This document shows positions 57,395-64,000 of a DNA stretch of 64,000 nucleotides, piece after piece; positions within the stretch are counted from its first letter, which is position 1; every line of letters begins with the position of its first letter. The stretch spans positions 1-64,000 of the forward strand of contig CAJUED010000008.1 in NCBI GenBank assembly GCA_910585075.1. The letters run 5' to 3'. Origin of the DNA: an uncultured Lachnospiraceae bacterium. GTDB lineage: Bacteria > Bacillota > Clostridia > Lachnospirales > Lachnospiraceae. The position numbers were made by a program, and so were the translations under genes. Below the pieces are notes generated by a model that had not been told where the DNA came from, ran no database searches, and saw only the letters and a program-made list of their open reading frames with translations.

Positions 57395-58891
57395 TTATCT
57401 GTAGAATACTTCGCCTAACATAAGGTCTCTCTTGAAATCGCGAATCTTTGTATCCTTATCGATATATACGGCTTCAATGTTCATTGCATTTGCCCAGTCA
57501 CCCATCTGCTCTGCCGTAAGGTCATAGCTGAATGCGGTATGATGAGCGCCACCTGCAAGAATCCATGCCTCAGCTCCCGTATACATATCCGGCTCAGGAG
57601 TCCAGAAATTATTTGCTACAGGAAGGTTAGGCATAGGCTTTTCAACCTTCTTGCATTCTACATCATTGATAATCAGGCGGAATCTGTTACCTAAATCAAT
57701 CAGGGATGTTGCAACACCATGTCCAACTTTTGAAGAAAATACCAATCTTGCAGGATCTTCTCTGTCACCCATACTCAGAGGCTGACACTTAATGCTGATA
57801 GGACCCTCCGCCAGGCTGGGACAAACCTCAAGCATATGAGCCTGCAGAATACCTTCTTTTCCCTTTACAAGATTATAAGTATAATCCTCTAACATGGAAG
57901 TGCCCTTTGCATCCTTGATATCAGCGGTCATAATCTTCATAAGACGTACCATAGCGGCAACCTTCCAGTCGCCCTCTGCGCCAAATCCATAACCTTTTTC
58001 CATCAATCTCTGAATTGCCAGTCCGGGAAGCTGCTTCAGAGAACCTAAATCACCAAAGTGAGTTACAATCGCCTGATAATTCTTTTCCTCTAAAAATCTT
58101 TCAAATCCCAGCTCAATCTGTGCCTGAACAGCTACATGCTTTTTAAATTCATCTGCATCTCTGCCTTCCAGTAAAATTTCATACTTATCATAGTACTCGT
58201 CTACCAGGGCATTTGTATCGGAAGCAGATACCGCATCTACACTTTCAGCAATTTCATTCACAGGATAAGCGTCTATTTCCCAGCCAAATTTAATCTGTGC
58301 TTCAACCTTATCGCCTTCTGTAACCGCAACATTGCGCATGTTATCCGCCACACGCATAACACGGATATGGCTGCTCTCGATGATACCGATTGCAGTTCTC
58401 ATCCAGGATGCTATTTTTTTCATGACTACTTCGTCTGTCCAGTGACCTACTACTACCTTACGCTCTATACGCATTCTGCTTACGATATGGCCATATTCAC
58501 GGTCGCCGTGAGCAGACTGATTTTCGTTCATGAAATCCATATCAATGGAATCATAAGGAAGCTCCTCATTAAACTGTGTGTGTAAATGAAGGAGAGGCTT
58601 TCTGAACTCCTGTAACCCCAAAATCCAGGATTTAGCCGGTGAAAAAGTATGCATCCAGGTAATGATACCTGCGCATTCATCATCAAGATTTGCTTCATTA
58701 AAAGTTTTTCTGATAAGCTCATTTGTGATTAACGTGGGTTTCCACACTACCTCATAGGGAAGAATACCGGATTTATTTAAACCCTCAACCATCTTCTGTG
58801 AATGCTCCGCTACCTTTCTCAGGCATTCATCCCCATATAAATCCTGTGACCCCGTACAAAACCAAAACTTGTATGCTTTTTTCTGCAACAT
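57395..58891 (-). CDS. araA: L-arabinose isomerase
   Basis: A 498-residue Mn2+-dependent isomerase converting L-arabinose to L-ribulose. Metal and catalytic residues are recognisable: the Glu in GYGFGAEGDWKVAAM (about 291-305), the Glu in MLEDYTYNL (about 328-336), the His in QAHMLEVCPSLAEG (about 345-358) and the His pair in GGAHHTAFSYDL (about 452-463). The start follows AGGAGG. It is the first structural gene after araR; the intergenic operator lies 56-81 bp upstream. Confidence 0.96.
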   Translation of the reverse strand: MLQKKAYKFWFCTGSQDLYGDECLRKVAEHSQKMVEGLNKSGILPYEVVWKPTLITNELIRKTFNEANLDDECAGIITWMHTFSPAKSWILGLQEFRKPLLHLHTQFNEELPYDSIDMDFMNENQSAHGDREYGHIVSRMRIERKVVVGHWTDEVVMKKIASWMRTAIGIIESSHIRVMRVADNMRNVAVTEGDKVEAQIKFGWEIDAYPVNEIAESVDAVSASDTNALVDEYYDKYEILLEGRDADEFKKHVAVQAQIELGFERFLEEKNYQAIVTHFGDLGSLKQLPGLAIQRLMEKGYGFGAEGDWKVAAMVRLMKIMTADIKDAKGTSMLEDYTYNLVKGKEGILQAHMLEVCPSLAEGPISIKCQPLSMGDREDPARLVFSSKVGHGVATSLIDLGNRFRLIINDVECKKVEKPMPNLPVANNFWTPEPDMYTGAEAWILAGGAHHTAFSYDLTAEQMGDWANAMNIEAVYIDKDTKIRDFKRDLMLGEVFYR

Positions 58892-58946
58892 AAAAATACC
58901 TCCTACTTAATAAAATATTTACAGAATCTCTTATAATTAATGGTAT

Positions 58947-58972
58947 AACTTGTACGCTTATCATTACAAGTT
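58947..58972. promoter_or_regulatory. AraR operator candidate between araR and araA
   Basis: AACTTGTA (58947-58954) and TACAAGTT (58965-58972) form a perfect 8-bp inverted repeat with a 10-bp spacer, similar to the TTGTACGTACAA-type AraR sites of Bacillus. One half contains the araR stop codon (58964-58966), so the site is partly coding. It lies 56 bp upstream of araA. Confidence 0.7.
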
Positions 58973-60115
58973 GTTTTTTCTCTCACAGCTTGAATTTCCA
59001 ATGATAATTTCCGGCTTAATTAAAATTTTTTGATTATTTTTTTTGCCGTCACTTTTTCCGTCATTTCTGACGTCACCTATGACGTCCCCTCTGATTAAAT
59101 CAAGCATCAGCTCCGCCGCCATTTCCCCAAGCTTTTCCTGAGGATGCACAATGGTTGTAAGTCTGAATCCCCCGCTGGTTGCAATATAGGAATTATCATA
59201 TCCCGTCACCGACACATCCTCAGGCACTTTAAGCCCCGCATGATTCAGCGCCTGAATTACTTTCATGGCAATCTGGTCATTGTAACACACAACTGCATCC
59301 ATTTTATACTTATTTATAGCCATCTGGTAAATACTTTCATAAGGATGTACCTTTCTGTCCTCCGTATAAAACCATATTACCTTATCCGGATCATATAAAA
59401 TATTTGCCTCCTGCAGAGCAAGGACATACCCTTTATGTCTGTTTTGCCCCTGCATATCATCAGATTTAAAAACTCCAATAATATCCTTATGCCCGGTCTC
59501 AATCAAATATTTTGTAATCATATAACCACCCTTACAATCATCCATAAGGACCTGAGGTTTTTCCCTCATTTTTGAAAAGCAGCCCTGTATAAAAACATAA
59601 GGTATATTATATTCCTCCAATTTTTCATACAAATCCATATGCTTGCAGTATATCTGACTTTTACTGGGTTCAATGATAATACCGTCAATATCCTTCTTTA
59701 AAAGTTCCTGAAGGCAGCTTGCCTCCTGACTTCTGGAATTTCTGGTATTTTTTAAAATAATACTATAGCCCTCTTTTGTGAGAACATTATCAATCCCATC
59801 AATCACCCGCGGAAAAATATAATCGGATAAATAAGTAGTTACCACCGCGATATTTTTTGAATTTCTCTTATGCCGCATAGGCTTTGAACAGAAAGTCCCC
59901 CTCCCATGCTCCGCATAAACATAACCTTCATTTTCTAAAATAGACAATGCTTTCCTCACGGTCTGACGGCTTATCTGATAATTGGAAGATAATTCATTTT
60001 CGGATGGAAGCTTATCCCCCATTCTAATCTCACCGGATAAAATTTTTTCCTTCAAATCTTCCATCAATCTGACATATTTCAATTCTTTTTGTGCGGTATT
60101 TTTATTTAACATCAT
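58964..60115 (-). CDS. araR: Arabinose operon repressor AraR (GntR/LacI chimera)
   Basis: A 383-residue regulator. The N-terminal GntR winged helix (about 10-78, LKEKILSGEIRMGDKLPSENELSSNYQISRQTVRKALSILENEGYV) is fused to a LacI/GalR-type sugar-binding domain (about 85-375, with IAVVTTYLSDYIFPRVIDGI and VPEDVSVTGYDNSYIAT). This architecture is that of Bacillus AraR, also 384 residues. It binds arabinose, releasing the operator. I chose the ATG of MMLNKNTAQKEL after AGGA; another ATG follows at once. It precedes araA on the same strand. Confidence 0.92.
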   Translation of the reverse strand: MMLNKNTAQKELKYVRLMEDLKEKILSGEIRMGDKLPSENELSSNYQISRQTVRKALSILENEGYVYAEHGRGTFCSKPMRHKRNSKNIAVVTTYLSDYIFPRVIDGIDNVLTKEGYSIILKNTRNSRSQEASCLQELLKKDIDGIIIEPSKSQIYCKHMDLYEKLEEYNIPYVFIQGCFSKMREKPQVLMDDCKGGYMITKYLIETGHKDIIGVFKSDDMQGQNRHKGYVLALQEANILYDPDKVIWFYTEDRKVHPYESIYQMAINKYKMDAVVCYNDQIAMKVIQALNHAGLKVPEDVSVTGYDNSYIATSGGFRLTTIVHPQEKLGEMAAELMLDLIRGDVIGDVRNDGKSDGKKNNQKILIKPEIIIGNSSCERKNNL

Positions 60116-60140
60116 ATTTTCCTGTATTTGAATAATAAGA

Positions 60141-60184
60141 GGCTGTCGCATTAAGAAAAATCCTCTATTCTTATTGCGACAGCC
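60141..60184 (-). terminator. Hairpin terminator between floT and araR
   Basis: On the minus strand GGCTGTCGCA (60175-60184) pairs with TGCGACAGCC (60141-60150), with an inner TAAGAA/TTCTTA extension. It begins 13 bp past the flotillin stop and runs into TCTTATTATT, a poor but U-rich tail. It also forms the 5' boundary of the araR leader. Confidence 0.7.
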
Positions 60185-60196
60185 CCTTAACATTAG

Positions 60197-61714
60197 TTAA
60201 AGAGCAGAATCCTCTATTTCTTTATTAATAACAGCCCCCGAAACGGCAGCAACAGCATCTTTCATTTGCTCCTCGGAAATATTAGTAAAATTAATATTTC
60301 TGTTAACCTTAGCATCATATGTACCGGATTTCACAATTTCCGCCAAATCAATACCAACCGTATCCTTCATGGTCTCAAAAAGTTTGGTCATAACCCCCGG
60401 AACATTATCCGCCACCGTATTTACACCGTTACTGTTATCCCCGCCAATAATAGTAATCTTATCAATCTGGGTAAGAGGCTCTGCAATTTTACCTGCAATC
60501 TCAGGCAGTACCTGAATCAACATCTCAGCCATAGCCGCATTGTTGTATTTCTGGTAAGCAATGGCCTTCTTTTCCATAGCCTCAGCCTCCGCAATACCTT
60601 TTGCCCGGATAGCTTCCGCTTCTGCCTCGCCAACCCTTCTGATTCCTTCCGCTTCCTGCTCTTTGGCAAATCTCTGAGCTTCCGCCGTAGCCTTCAAAGC
60701 CTCCGCCTCTTTTTCACGCTCAAACTTATCAGCCTCGGCATTTTTCATTCTCTCATAAAGCTCCGCTTCCGATTGCTGCTGGCGGGCAAATTTTTCTGCT
60801 TCCGCTTTTTTCTTAATTTCAGCATCCAGCGCTTTTTCTTTTACTTCCGCTTCTCTCTGCTTTAATATAACCTCTTTTTCCTGTTTTGCAATGCTTGCTT
60901 CCTGAGTGGCAATTTCAATGGTCTTTCTTTGTTCCTGTTCCTGGATACTGTAAGCAGCATCCGCCTCAGCCCGCTTTGTATCTTCCATTTTCTGCAGTTC
61001 GGCTTTCTGCAGGGCAAGCTCATTGTTCTTCTTTGCTATTTCACGCTCCGCGTTAATTCTTGCATCGTTTGCCTGTTTGTCGGCTTCCGCTTTTGCAACC
61101 GCAATTTCCTTTTCAGCCTCCGCCTTTGCAATGGCTGCTTTTTTCTTAATTTGTGATATATTATCAATACCTAAATCGTCAATCACACCATTGCCGTCCG
61201 CAAAATTCTGGACATTAAAGCTTACAATATCAAGACCCATTGCCGCCAAGTCAGGCTCTGCATTTTCCTTAACCAGATTGGCAAATTTCTGCCTGTCGCT
61301 GACCATTTCCTCCAGTCTCATGCGGCCTACAATTTCTCTCATGTTACCTTCAAGAACTTCTCTGGCTATACCTCCGATATACTGGGTATTCTGATTTAGA
61401 AAGTTCTCTGCAGCAAGGGCAAGTTTGTCTTTCTCACTGCTTATTTTAACATTAACAGCCGCATCTACCTGAATGTTAATGTAATCCGCCGTGGGAACCG
61501 CATTGGATGTTTTCACATCAATGGGGATAAGCTTAAGGCTTAACTTATCCATTCTCTCAAAATACGGAATTTTCACACTGGATTTGCCTATGATTACCTT
61601 CTTACGCAGACCGGATATAATATAAGCCGTATCCGGTGGCGCTTTCTTATAACCGGTTATCAGAATAACAACCACAAAAATAATAACAATTGCCGCAATA
61701 ATTGCTCCTAACAT
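60197..61714 (-). CDS. floT: Flotillin/SPFH-domain membrane scaffold protein
   Basis: A 505-residue flotillin. An N-terminal membrane segment (MLGAIIAAIVIIFVVVILITGY, about 1-22) is followed by the SPFH/PHB domain (about 25-185, VIIGKSSVKIPYFERMDKLSLKL). A long Ala-Glu-rich coiled coil with AEAEKEIAVAKAEAD-type repeats (about 190-400) and a C-terminal oligomerisation domain complete it. It would organise functional membrane microdomains. The start follows GGAGGG within leader repeat A; earlier codons belong to that element. The gene is transcribed after gyrA, with about 98 bp between. Confidence 0.92.
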   Translation of the reverse strand: MLGAIIAAIVIIFVVVILITGYKKAPPDTAYIISGLRKKVIIGKSSVKIPYFERMDKLSLKLIPIDVKTSNAVPTADYINIQVDAAVNVKISSEKDKLALAAENFLNQNTQYIGGIAREVLEGNMREIVGRMRLEEMVSDRQKFANLVKENAEPDLAAMGLDIVSFNVQNFADGNGVIDDLGIDNISQIKKKAAIAKAEAEKEIAVAKAEADKQANDARINAEREIAKKNNELALQKAELQKMEDTKRAEADAAYSIQEQEQRKTIEIATQEASIAKQEKEVILKQREAEVKEKALDAEIKKKAEAEKFARQQQSEAELYERMKNAEADKFEREKEAEALKATAEAQRFAKEQEAEGIRRVGEAEAEAIRAKGIAEAEAMEKKAIAYQKYNNAAMAEMLIQVLPEIAGKIAEPLTQIDKITIIGGDNSNGVNTVADNVPGVMTKLFETMKDTVGIDLAEIVKSGTYDAKVNRNINFTNISEEQMKDAVAAVSGAVINKEIEDSAL

Positions 61715-61800
61715 GTAAACCCTCCATTCTTGCTCAGTCCGCAAATTTGGGCATAAGCACAAATTTGCCTGTGAAAAATAAATTTTTCACAGTAACCCCC
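61715..61800 (-). repeat. Leader repeat family A, copy 4
   Basis: Minus strand: hairpin TGTGAAAAAT/ATTTTTCACA, then GGCAAATTTGTGC, GCCCAAATTTGCGGACTG, AGCAAGAATGGAGGG and the flotillin ATG. The stretch from CAAATTTGTGC to the ribosome-binding site is closest to the DUF4173 copy at 49410-49493. Confidence 0.78.
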
Positions 61801-61812
61801 TGTTTCTTTTGT

Positions 61813-64000
61813 TTATTCTTCTTCCTCCTCCTTCGGAAGTGTTATTTCCTCATCCTCCAAATAATCGGAATTTTCATCCTGATTTGGTATATCTTCCATA
61901 GCGTCGTCAATGTTTTCAAATTCATGATCGCCGTCGGAAACCTTTTCCCTTACCTTGGCAATCTGAGCTACCGTTACGCCCTCGTCAAGATTAATCAGTT
62001 TTACTCCTGAAGTAATGCGGCCGAGAGTAGAAACATCCTCCATCCTTATTTGGATTATCACCCCTCCGGTGGTAATCATCATGATTTCATGGTCATCATT
62101 TACCGCCTTCACACCAACCACATAACCGGTTTTTTCCGTTATTTTATAACATTTGATTCCCTTTCCTCCACGCTTTTGAACTGTAAATTCATCCAGATAG
62201 GTGCGTTTCCCCATACCATTATCCGATACTATCAAAAGAGAATCACCCTGATGGTCAAGCTGCATTCCTACCACTTCGTCCCCATCTCCAAGGTTCATTC
62301 CAATTACGCCCATAGAAGTTCTTCCCGTTGCGCGCACATCAGTTTCCTTGAATCTGATGCACATTCCATATTTGGTTACAAGGAAGATTTCCGTATCCTT
62401 ATCCGTAATCTTAACTTCTATTAATTCGTCATCATCCCGCAGGCTGATAGCCGCCAGACCGTTTTTACGTACATTACTGTACTCTATGATACTGGTCTTT
62501 TTTACAATGCCGTTCTTTGTGACCATAAAGAGATTTTTATTTTCTTCATAGTCCTTAATGGGGATAATGGCGCTTATTTTTTCATTAGGATTAAGCTGCA
62601 GGATATTGACGATCGCCACTCCTCTTGAAGTTCTGCTTCCCTCCGGTATTTCGTAAGCCTTCAACCTGTAAACCCGACCAAAATTTGTAAAAAACATCAC
62701 ATAATGATGCGTAGTGGTCATGAGAAGGTCGGCAATAAAATCATCCTCTATTGTCTGCATTCCCTTGATTCCCTTACCGCCCCGATGCTGGGATTTAAAA
62801 TTATCAATGGTCATCCTCTTGATATATCCCAGATTTGACATAGCTATGATTGTATTTTCATTGGGAATCATATCTTCCATTGAAATATCAAAAGCATCAT
62901 AGCCAATCTTACTCTTGCGATCATCACCGAATTTATCGGAAATTTCTTTAATTTCCGTTCTGATTACGCCTAAAAGCTTCTTTTCATCTGCAAGTATCTC
63001 TTTTAATTCCGCAATTTTAACAAGAAGCTCCTGATGCTCATTTTCCAGCTTTTCTCTTTCCAAGCCTGTCAGAGCTCTCAGTCTCATATCCACAATAGCC
63101 TGGGCCTGAACATCCGTTAAGTCAAATCTCTCTATCAGGCTTTCTTTTGCTATCTGCGTACTGCGGCTTCCTCTGATGATTCTGATGATTTCATCAATAT
63201 TATCAAGGGCAATCAACAAGCCCTGTAATATATGGTCTCTTTCCTCCGCCTTGTTTAAATCATATCTTGTCCTTCTGGTTACCACATCTTCCTGGTGAGC
63301 TATGTAAGCTTTTAACATATCAAGGATATTTAAAACTTTAGGCTCATTATTCACCAGGGCAAGCATAATGATACCGAAGGTATCCTGCATTTGCGTGTGC
63401 TTAAACAGATGGTTTAAAACTATATTGGCACTTACATCCCGACGTAACTCTATGACTATACGCATACCTTCTCTGTCGGATTCATCCCGAAGATCGGTAA
63501 TACCGTCAATTTTCTTTAACTTTACAAGCTCGGCAATCTTTTGAATCAGATTAGCCTTATTCACCATATAAGGAAGTTCCGTTACGATAATCCTTGATTT
63601 TCCATTGGACATGGTCTCAATATCGGTCACTGCCCGAACTCTTACTTTACCACGGCCTGTTCTGTAAGCCTCCTCACTTCCTCGGGTACCTAAGATAATA
63701 CCTCCCGTAGGAAAGTCCGGAGCTTTCACAATGGAAAGAACTTCCTCTATTTCCGTTTCTTTATCCTCTATTACCCTGTTATCAATAATTTTAACAATAG
63801 CATCCACAACCTCTCGCAAATTATGGGGAGGAATATTGGTTGCCATACCAACCGCAATACCGGTTGTTCCGTTTACCAGAAGGTTGGGATAACGGCTGGG
63901 AAGCACGGAGGGTTCTTTTTCCGTCTCATCAAAGTTAGGAACAAAGTCCACCGTATCTTTGTTGATATCGGCAAGAAGTTCCATGGAAATTTTACTTAAT
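61813..64000 (-). CDS. gyrA: DNA gyrase subunit A, partial (N-terminus outside the window)
   Basis: The frame stays open to the right edge, so about 160 N-terminal residues with the catalytic tyrosine are missing. About 728 residues are visible: the end of the breakage-reunion domain (DFVPNFDETEKEPSVLPSRYPNLLVNGTTGIAVGMATNIPPHNL), the coiled-coil region (RALTGLEREKLENEHQELL) and the C-terminal beta-pinwheel. The pinwheel includes the GyrA box (KRGGKG, within QKRGGKGIKCYK), which separates GyrA from ParC. The C-terminus is an acidic tail, EDEEITLPKEEEEE. The enzyme introduces negative supercoils together with GyrB. Confidence 0.95.
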   Translation of the reverse strand, partial: LSKISMELLADINKDTVDFVPNFDETEKEPSVLPSRYPNLLVNGTTGIAVGMATNIPPHNLREVVDAIVKIIDNRVIEDKETEIEEVLSIVKAPDFPTGGIILGTRGSEEAYRTGRGKVRVRAVTDIETMSNGKSRIIVTELPYMVNKANLIQKIAELVKLKKIDGITDLRDESDREGMRIVIELRRDVSANIVLNHLFKHTQMQDTFGIIMLALVNNEPKVLNILDMLKAYIAHQEDVVTRRTRYDLNKAEERDHILQGLLIALDNIDEIIRIIRGSRSTQIAKESLIERFDLTDVQAQAIVDMRLRALTGLEREKLENEHQELLVKIAELKEILADEKKLLGVIRTEIKEISDKFGDDRKSKIGYDAFDISMEDMIPNENTIIAMSNLGYIKRMTIDNFKSQHRGGKGIKGMQTIEDDFIADLLMTTTHHYVMFFTNFGRVYRLKAYEIPEGSRTSRGVAIVNILQLNPNEKISAIIPIKDYEENKNLFMVTKNGIVKKTSIIEYSNVRKNGLAAISLRDDDELIEVKITDKDTEIFLVTKYGMCIRFKETDVRATGRTSMGVIGMNLGDGDEVVGMQLDHQGDSLLIVSDNGMGKRTYLDEFTVQKRGGKGIKCYKITEKTGYVVGVKAVNDDHEIMMITTGGVIIQIRMEDVSTLGRITSGVKLINLDEGVTVAQIAKVREKVSDGDHEFENIDDAMEDIPNQDENSDYLEDEEITLPKEEEEE

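Overview
The window looks like a piece of a Lachnospiraceae-type (Clostridia, Bacillota) chromosome. It is AT-rich with A/G-rich Shine-Dalgarno sites, consensus sigma-A promoters, a two-subunit iron-sulphur fumarase, a flagellin/FliS pair, a Firmicute-style Tad/Flp pilus cluster with DUF5702 and DUF6382-FHA proteins, a GntR/LacI-type AraR and an Lsa-type ABC-F protein. This placement rests on protein resemblance and gene content. No database search was run. About four fifths of the genes lie on the minus strand.

Layout. 1-480: tandem consensus promoters firing leftward off the window (probably an rRNA operon leader) and tRNA-Ser(GCU). 0.5-7.8 kb: small membrane protein, ABC-2 exporter (two permeases and an ATPase), PlsC, fumarase FumAB, HIT protein, flavodoxin/SCP2 protein. 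7.8-18.9 kb: Tad pilus operon (CpaE-like, CpaF/TadA, TadB, TadC, Flp pilin, DUF5702, TadE-like, prepilin peptidase, TadE-like, FHA protein) behind one strong promoter, preceded by BofA and a divergent DUF2508 gene. 18.8-23.8 kb: FliS, flagellin and a very large DUF6240-like protein. 24-31 kb: GlgB, a 1,096-residue TPR/degenerate AAA+ protein, RsmA, TatD. 31.5-39.5 kb: tRNA-Lys(CUU), AraC regulator with a heavy-metal exporter, two acyltransferase-3 proteins, a PIN-domain toxin-antitoxin-like pair, an RlmI-like methyltransferase, a DUF1624 protein. 39.7-46 kb: TSCPD protein, MurG, SGNH-like protein with MBOAT acyltransferase, a lipoprotein, exonuclease III. 46-54.4 kb: tandem P-II-like and DUF1538 pair, DUF2975/Xre/DUF4173 operon, AraC regulator, small basic protein, ABC-F protein with an attenuator leader. 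54.9-60.1 kb: araR-araA-araB-araD. 60.2-64 kb: flotillin and the C-terminal three quarters of GyrA.

The gene inventory is mostly recognisable, so the least expected structure lies between genes. At least three dispersed families recur. Family A is a roughly 85-bp leader (hairpin, CAAATTTGTGC, GGCTG block, then the ribosome-binding site) that precedes four unrelated genes in the same orientation. Family B is a roughly 70-bp leader with a CAAGTTTGTG hairpin ending in GCAGAAATG plus a fixed 9-nt gap to the start codon. Family C is a MITE-like element with terminal repeats TATAGTCAACRACAT. Many start codons are also preceded by an ATG embedded in the ribosome-binding site (ATGGAGG or ATGAGGG).

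Other signals worth checking are an 8-codon leader peptide plus terminator in front of the ABC-F gene, a 34-bp palindrome over the promoter of the DUF2975 operon, a G9 tract in front of fumB, an AraR operator overlapping the araR stop codon, and a hairpin whose arms encode the C-termini of two convergent genes.
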